In this document: piece after piece, positions 60,467 through 64,000 of the stretch
Layout of the letters: every line of letters begins with the position of its first letter
How positions within the stretch are numbered: the stretch's first letter is position 1
Origin: Gelidibacter salicanalis
Lineage (GTDB): Bacteria; Bacteroidota; Bacteroidia; Flavobacteriales; Flavobacteriaceae
Direction of reading: 5' to 3'
NCBI RefSeq assembly: GCF_007997285.1
Contig: NZ_VORX01000005.1
Span: 62,001 to 126,000, forward strand
DNA: 64,000 bases
Made by a program: the position numbers and the translations under genes
The notes under the pieces: model-generated
Told to the model about the DNA's origin: nothing
Seen by the model: only the letters and a program-made list of their open reading frames with translations
The model's database searches: none

Positions 60467-62395
60467 ATGAAGTATTTAAAAAATAGCATGTTCCTCATGT
60501 TATTCGCTTTTTCCTTGTCTGTAGTTGCTCAAGAAGCAGTGACTAATAATCAGCATTTATTTGACAATGTGTCTTATCGTCAAGGCAGTACCTATCGTAC
60601 GGCATCAGGCAAACCTGGTCCGGAATATTGGCAAAATTCAGCCGATTATAATTTGGAAGTGGCCTTAGACGATAAAAATCATACCGTTTCAGGTACTGTT
60701 ACCATTGATTATACCAATAACAGCCCAGAAACCTTAGAGTTTATTTGGTTGTATTTGGAGCAAAACCGCTTTACAGAAACTTCTCGAGGCACCTTAACGA
60801 CTTCGGTTTTAGGAAGCCGTTATGCTGGTGATGTTGAAGGCGGATTTGAATTGAACAATGTAACCGCAAAAACAGAATCAGGAGTTTCTTCAAAATATTT
60901 GGTGACCGATACCCGCATGCAACTTTTTCTTGACAAACCGTTGGCTGCTAATGGCGGCAAAGTGACCATAGGTATGGATTTTAAATTTAAAGTTCCTGTA
61001 GAAGGCATGGACCGTATGGGCCGATTAGAAACTGAAGCTGGAACCATTTATGCATTGGCACAATGGTATCCACGTGTAGCTGTTTTTGATGATGTTACGG
61101 GCTGGAATACAGAACCATATTTAGGAGCAGGTGAGTTTTATTGCGAATATGGAACTTTTAATGTGAAAATTACGGCTCCGGCAAATCATACGGTAGTGTG
61201 CTCAGGGATTTTACAAAATCCGAAAGAGGTGCTTACAAAAACTCAACAAGATCGTTTTGCAAAAGCTGAGAAAAGTGATGAAACCGTATATATTATCAAG
61301 CCTGATGAGGTAGGCAAACCTGCGTCGCAAGCAAAACCAAACGGCACGCTGACCTGGCATTATAAAATGGAAAACACACGTGATGTGGCATGGGCGTCAT
61401 CAAAAGCATTCATTTGGGATGCAGCACGTATGAATCTTGGTAACGGCAAAACAGGGATGGCGCAATCTGTATATCCTAAAGAAAGTGCAGGTAAAGCAGC
61501 TTGGACGCGCTCAACAGAATTTACAAAAGCGTCGGTAGAATTTTATTCAACAACTTACTTTCCTTATCCATATTACAATGCCATTAACGTAGCGGCAAGT
61601 GTGGGTGGAATGGAATATCCTGGAGTTAGTTTTTGTCATTATCAAAGTGTCGGCTCAGATTTATGGGGCGTTACAGATCATGAGTTTGGACACAATTGGT
61701 TCCCGATGATTGTGGGAAGTAACGAGCGTCTTTACCCTTGGATGGATGAAGGTTTTAACACCTTTATCAACCATTACAGCACCGCAGCATTCAACAAAGG
61801 CGAATTTTCTACGTCAATAGATAAGCCACGTAATTTGGTGAATTATTTAACTTTCGAAAAACGTGAAGGAATTGATACCGCTCCAGATGTTGCCAATGCT
61901 AGAAACTTGGCTTATACTGCTTATTACAAACCGGCATCGGGCTTGTTTATGCTTCGCGAATATATTCTAGGACCTGAGCGTTTTGACAATGCTTTTAAGA
62001 GCTATATCCAACATTGGGCCTATAAACACCCACAGCCTAATGATTTCTTTAACCATATGGAAAATGTAGCCGGAGAGAACTTGTCCTATTTCTGGAAAGG
62101 ATGGTTTTATGGGAATGGCAATATTGATATGGGCATTGCTTCCGTGAAGGAATATCAAGGCAACTACTTGATTACCGTTGAAAATCATGGAGAAATCCCG
62201 ATGCCTGTTGAGATGCAAGTGGTTTATACAGATAATACTACCGAAAACGTGAGACTACCTGTTGAAATCTGGCAGCGTGGAAATACTTGGAGTCATCTAT
62301 TGAAAACGACTAAACAAGTTCAACGCGTCGTTCTAGATCCAAACAAAATGGTGGCAGATGTCAATATGTTAAATGACACTTGGAATAAATTGTAA
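60467..62395 (+). CDS. M1 family metallopeptidase, secreted
   Basis: This 642-residue protein has a signal peptide (to about 21, VVAQ). An N-terminal beta saddle follows (YNLEVALDDKNHTVSGTVTIDYTNNSPETLEFIWLYLEQNRF). The gluzincin core has the exopeptidase motif as VGGMEYPG and the zinc motif HEFGHNWFPM, with the third ligand in DEGFNTFINHY. A tyrosine for transition-state binding is probably in YTAYYKPASGL. It belongs to the Bacteroidota M1 group of about 600-650 residues that lacks the long C-terminal arch. It cleaves N-terminal residues from peptides, likely in the periplasm. A MITE-like element separates its stop from its terminator. Confidence 0.93.
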   Translation: MKYLKNSMFLMLFAFSLSVVAQEAVTNNQHLFDNVSYRQGSTYRTASGKPGPEYWQNSADYNLEVALDDKNHTVSGTVTIDYTNNSPETLEFIWLYLEQNRFTETSRGTLTTSVLGSRYAGDVEGGFELNNVTAKTESGVSSKYLVTDTRMQLFLDKPLAANGGKVTIGMDFKFKVPVEGMDRMGRLETEAGTIYALAQWYPRVAVFDDVTGWNTEPYLGAGEFYCEYGTFNVKITAPANHTVVCSGILQNPKEVLTKTQQDRFAKAEKSDETVYIIKPDEVGKPASQAKPNGTLTWHYKMENTRDVAWASSKAFIWDAARMNLGNGKTGMAQSVYPKESAGKAAWTRSTEFTKASVEFYSTTYFPYPYYNAINVAASVGGMEYPGVSFCHYQSVGSDLWGVTDHEFGHNWFPMIVGSNERLYPWMDEGFNTFINHYSTAAFNKGEFSTSIDKPRNLVNYLTFEKREGIDTAPDVANARNLAYTAYYKPASGLFMLREYILGPERFDNAFKSYIQHWAYKHPQPNDFFNHMENVAGENLSYFWKGWFYGNGNIDMGIASVKEYQGNYLITVENHGEIPMPVEMQVVYTDNTTENVRLPVEIWQRGNTWSHLLKTTKQVQRVVLDPNKMVADVNMLNDTWNKL

Positions 62396-62408
62396 GGTTT
62401 AATTCTTA

Positions 62409-62660
62409 AATCATTTGTTGTCCGATAAAGAATTAAGACCCTGCCTCGCCGGCAGGCAGGCGCTGCGCTTCTAGAATTAAGAATAAAGATATGCTTGCAT
62501 CTAACTGACAAACAACGATAATTTAAATTGCAATCACCCAATCAATTTGGTAAGAAATATTTTCTAAAAAGCAAAGTCAGATTCAGAAAGTGTTAAAATG
62601 TCTTTTTCTTTAAATGGGTTTGTTACATTATCATTTGTTTTTACTGGACACTAAATGATT
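62409..62660 (-). mobile_element. MITE-like element, copy B
   Basis: This 252-bp element has terminal inverted repeats. The left end reads AATCATTTGTTGTCCGATAA; the right end, read from the other strand, is AATCATTTAGTGTCCAGTAA. It is collinear with copy A at 12647-12873 but inverted. It carries an extra GC-rich near-palindrome, CCTGCCT-CGCCGGC-AGGCAGG, at about 62440-62460, absent from copy A. No transposase frame. It lies between the M1 peptidase stop and a terminator. Confidence 0.8.
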
Positions 62661-62676
62661 ATTAATAATAAAATGT

Positions 62677-62712
62677 CTCTATGATCTTTTGAACGTAGAG
62701 GTGTTTTTTTGT
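62677..62712 (+). terminator. Terminator, probably of the M1 peptidase gene
   Basis: Stem CTCTATG / CGTAGAG (one wobble pair), 10-base loop, then GTGTTTTTTTG. It lies 282 bp after the peptidase stop, a distance explained by the inserted MITE-like element. Confidence 0.75.
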
Positions 62713-62996
62713 TTTTAAATTTTTAGGTGATTGAAGTATCCATGTGAAACTTGTAATTTCATTTTTTAAAACCTGCAATTTAGGGATGCAACTGAGATTT
62801 AATTCTAAATAACTTTTGCCATGTTCAATAAACAGAATATCTTTATAAGTTAAGTCAATGTTAGCTGGCTTTATGACCTCCTTGTGTTGTAAGAAATTAT
62901 AAAAAATTTTTAGGAATGTTAGGTGAAAACAAGGATATAATTCCCAATTTTATTGGCTGTTGATTTGGTATGGAATCGTGAATTGATTCTTTGCTT
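62713..62996. other. Intergenic region
   Basis: AT-rich spacer after the terminator. No coding frame or clear structure seen. Confidence 0.35.
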
Positions 62997-63105
62997 TACC
63001 ATAGCATGTGAATCTATAATGGATTTTAATATTAATGACAAGTGTTTCTTAATCAGTTCTCAGCAAGTCTATGTTCTTTGTTCTATAAGCGCAGCGGTCT
63101 TAGAT
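62997..63105 (+). repeat. Decayed copy C of the MITE-like element (right part)
   Basis: The stretch ggattttaat...aagtctatgttctttg...agcgcagcggtctta aligns with the right half of copy A in the same orientation (gattttaattt..., caagtctttattctttattct, agcgcagcggtctt). The terminal repeat is degraded. It ends 17 bp before the ATG of the GH109-like gene, so it may supply or disturb its promoter. Confidence 0.6.
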
Positions 63106-63122
63106 CTGATAAAAAATCATAA

Positions 63123-64000
63123 ATGAAAACTAATACCTATACGATGAGTAATTCAAACAACAGAAGAAATTTTTTAAAACTAACTGGATTAGCAGGACTT
63201 GGTGTCGCAACCGGCGGATTTGTAAGTTGCAGTTCTACTTCAGGAATTATAGCGCCACCAAATATGGGGACTTCTCGTTTTAACATGTCAGGCTACGCAG
63301 CGCCGAAAATTGAAACCGTAAAGATTGGCTTCATCGGATTGGGAATGCGAGGTCCATCGGCGGTTAAAAGAATGAGTTATATAGACGGTGTTGAAATAAA
63401 GGCTTTGTGTGATTCTAGAACTAAACAAGCGGAAAGTTCCAAAAAACTATTGGACGGTACAAAGCATAACCCAAAAGTGTATAGTGGCAGTGAAGACGCT
63501 TGGAAGCAAATGATAGACACTGAAGATCTTGACTTGATTTATATTGCTACGCCGTGGGATTTGCACGTGCCGATGGCTGTATATGGGATGAATGCAGGGC
63601 GCCATGTAGCGGTTGAGGTGCCCGCAGCAAAAACAATTGATGAATGCTGGGAATTGGTAGAAACTTCGGAACGTACCAAGATGCACTGTATGATGCTTGA
63701 AAATTGTTGTTATGACTTTTTCGAATTATTAACGCTTAATATGGCGCGCCAAGGCTATTTTGGCGACATTGTACATGGTGAAGGTGCCTATATCCATGAT
63801 TTGGTGGATTTAAATTTTGATAAAAACGCTTACGAAAATATGTGGCGTTTAAAAGAAAACATTGGTCGTGACGGGAATCTGTATGCCACGCACGGATTAG
63901 GGCCTATCTGTCAGATTATGAATGTGAACAGAGGGGATCAAATGGATTATCTGTCTTCACTTTCTAGTGCAGATTTTTCGATGCATAAACGAGCAACCAA
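63123..64000 (+). CDS. Gfo/Idh/MocA oxidoreductase, GH109-like glycosidase (cut by window end)
   Basis: The frame is open from ATG 63123 to the last base (292 codons seen). The N-terminus has a twin-arginine signal (NNRRNFLKLTGLAGLGVATG) ending in a lipobox GFVSCSS, so it is probably a Tat-exported lipoprotein. The Rossmann NAD site is VKIGFIGLGMRGPSAVKRM, followed by YIATPWDLHVPMAVYGMNAGRHVAVEVPAA. The GH109 pattern then appears: MMLENCCYDFFELLTLNMARQGYFGDIVHGEGAYIHDL and GNLYATHGLGPI...NRGDQMDYLSSLSS. GH109 enzymes remove alpha-GalNAc by an NAD-dependent mechanism. An inner ATG at 63144 is an alternative start. Confidence 0.9.
   Translation, partial: MKTNTYTMSNSNNRRNFLKLTGLAGLGVATGGFVSCSSTSGIIAPPNMGTSRFNMSGYAAPKIETVKIGFIGLGMRGPSAVKRMSYIDGVEIKALCDSRTKQAESSKKLLDGTKHNPKVYSGSEDAWKQMIDTEDLDLIYIATPWDLHVPMAVYGMNAGRHVAVEVPAAKTIDECWELVETSERTKMHCMMLENCCYDFFELLTLNMARQGYFGDIVHGEGAYIHDLVDLNFDKNAYENMWRLKENIGRDGNLYATHGLGPICQIMNVNRGDQMDYLSSLSSADFSMHKRAT

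Noticed and set aside
1-64000. CRISPR arrays, tRNA/rRNA genes, prophage or intact IS
   Set aside because: No regularly spaced repeats, no tRNA-like T-loop/cloverleaf patterns and no integrase, transposase or phage structural genes were seen by reading.

Overview
The window comes from an AT-rich Bacteroidota chromosome, most likely a member of the Flavobacteriaceae. Three things point there: several starts are preceded by the Bacteroidota -7 promoter element TAnnTTTG; there are many MKK-type lipoproteins; and families typical of this group are present (SprB-like repeat, DUF3347, HYC_CC_PP, Haem_bd, DUF5996). I saw no rRNA, tRNA, CRISPR array, phage or intact transposase gene.

Layout. 1-5015: the N-terminal part of a GH20 hexosaminidase, then a two-gene minus-strand unit coding for a membrane LTA-synthase-like phosphotransferase and a tandem GH26-like protein. 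5226-10217: a methyltransferase, a small unknown protein and a complete ferric-iron ABC importer (binding lipoprotein, two-domain permease, ATPase). 10394-14905: arylsulfatase lipoprotein with a BLUF blue-light sensor, a lipoprotein with three MliC-like lysozyme-inhibitor repeats, and an NAD-dependent epimerase. 15550-21925: a stress/redox-looking block with three pirins, a TMEM175-type channel, a small GNAT, DUF5996, YceI and a Crp/Fnr regulator. 22133-36483: mixed housekeeping and accessory genes (fhs, SDR, GNATs, AAA ATPase, EEP phosphatase, DsrE, double DUF302, Dus, GT9, D-aminoacylase-like hydrolase, a zinc-finger/FAD monooxygenase fusion, secreted coiled-coil protein). 36792-44393: unknowns, a frameshifted SGNH esterase beside a CE1-like esterase, a disrupted lipocalin-like lipoprotein, a DUF5602 lipoprotein and a three-part sodium/alanine symporter fusion.

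44528-60175 is the best-defined system. It is an 11-gene, about 15.6-kb minus-strand copper/silver resistance unit: HYC_CC_PP protein, CusA, CusC, an HMA-AraC regulator, a multicopper oxidase fused to a CopB-like barrel, DUF302, DUF3347 lipoprotein, haem-binding protein, CopA ATPase with three HMA domains, DUF305 membrane protein, and CusB with a metal-binding head and DUF3347 tail. Together they should oxidise Cu(I), pump it out of the cytoplasm and export it across the outer membrane. The window ends with an M1 peptidase and a Tat-lipoprotein GH109-like glycosidase.

Most notable: a ~230-250 bp repeat with terminal inverted repeats (MITE-like), with two full copies in opposite orientation and one decayed copy; a premature in-frame TAA in a pirin whose conserved tail and ATGA coupling survive downstream; two further frame disruptions in esterase and lipocalin genes; and several unusual domain fusions.
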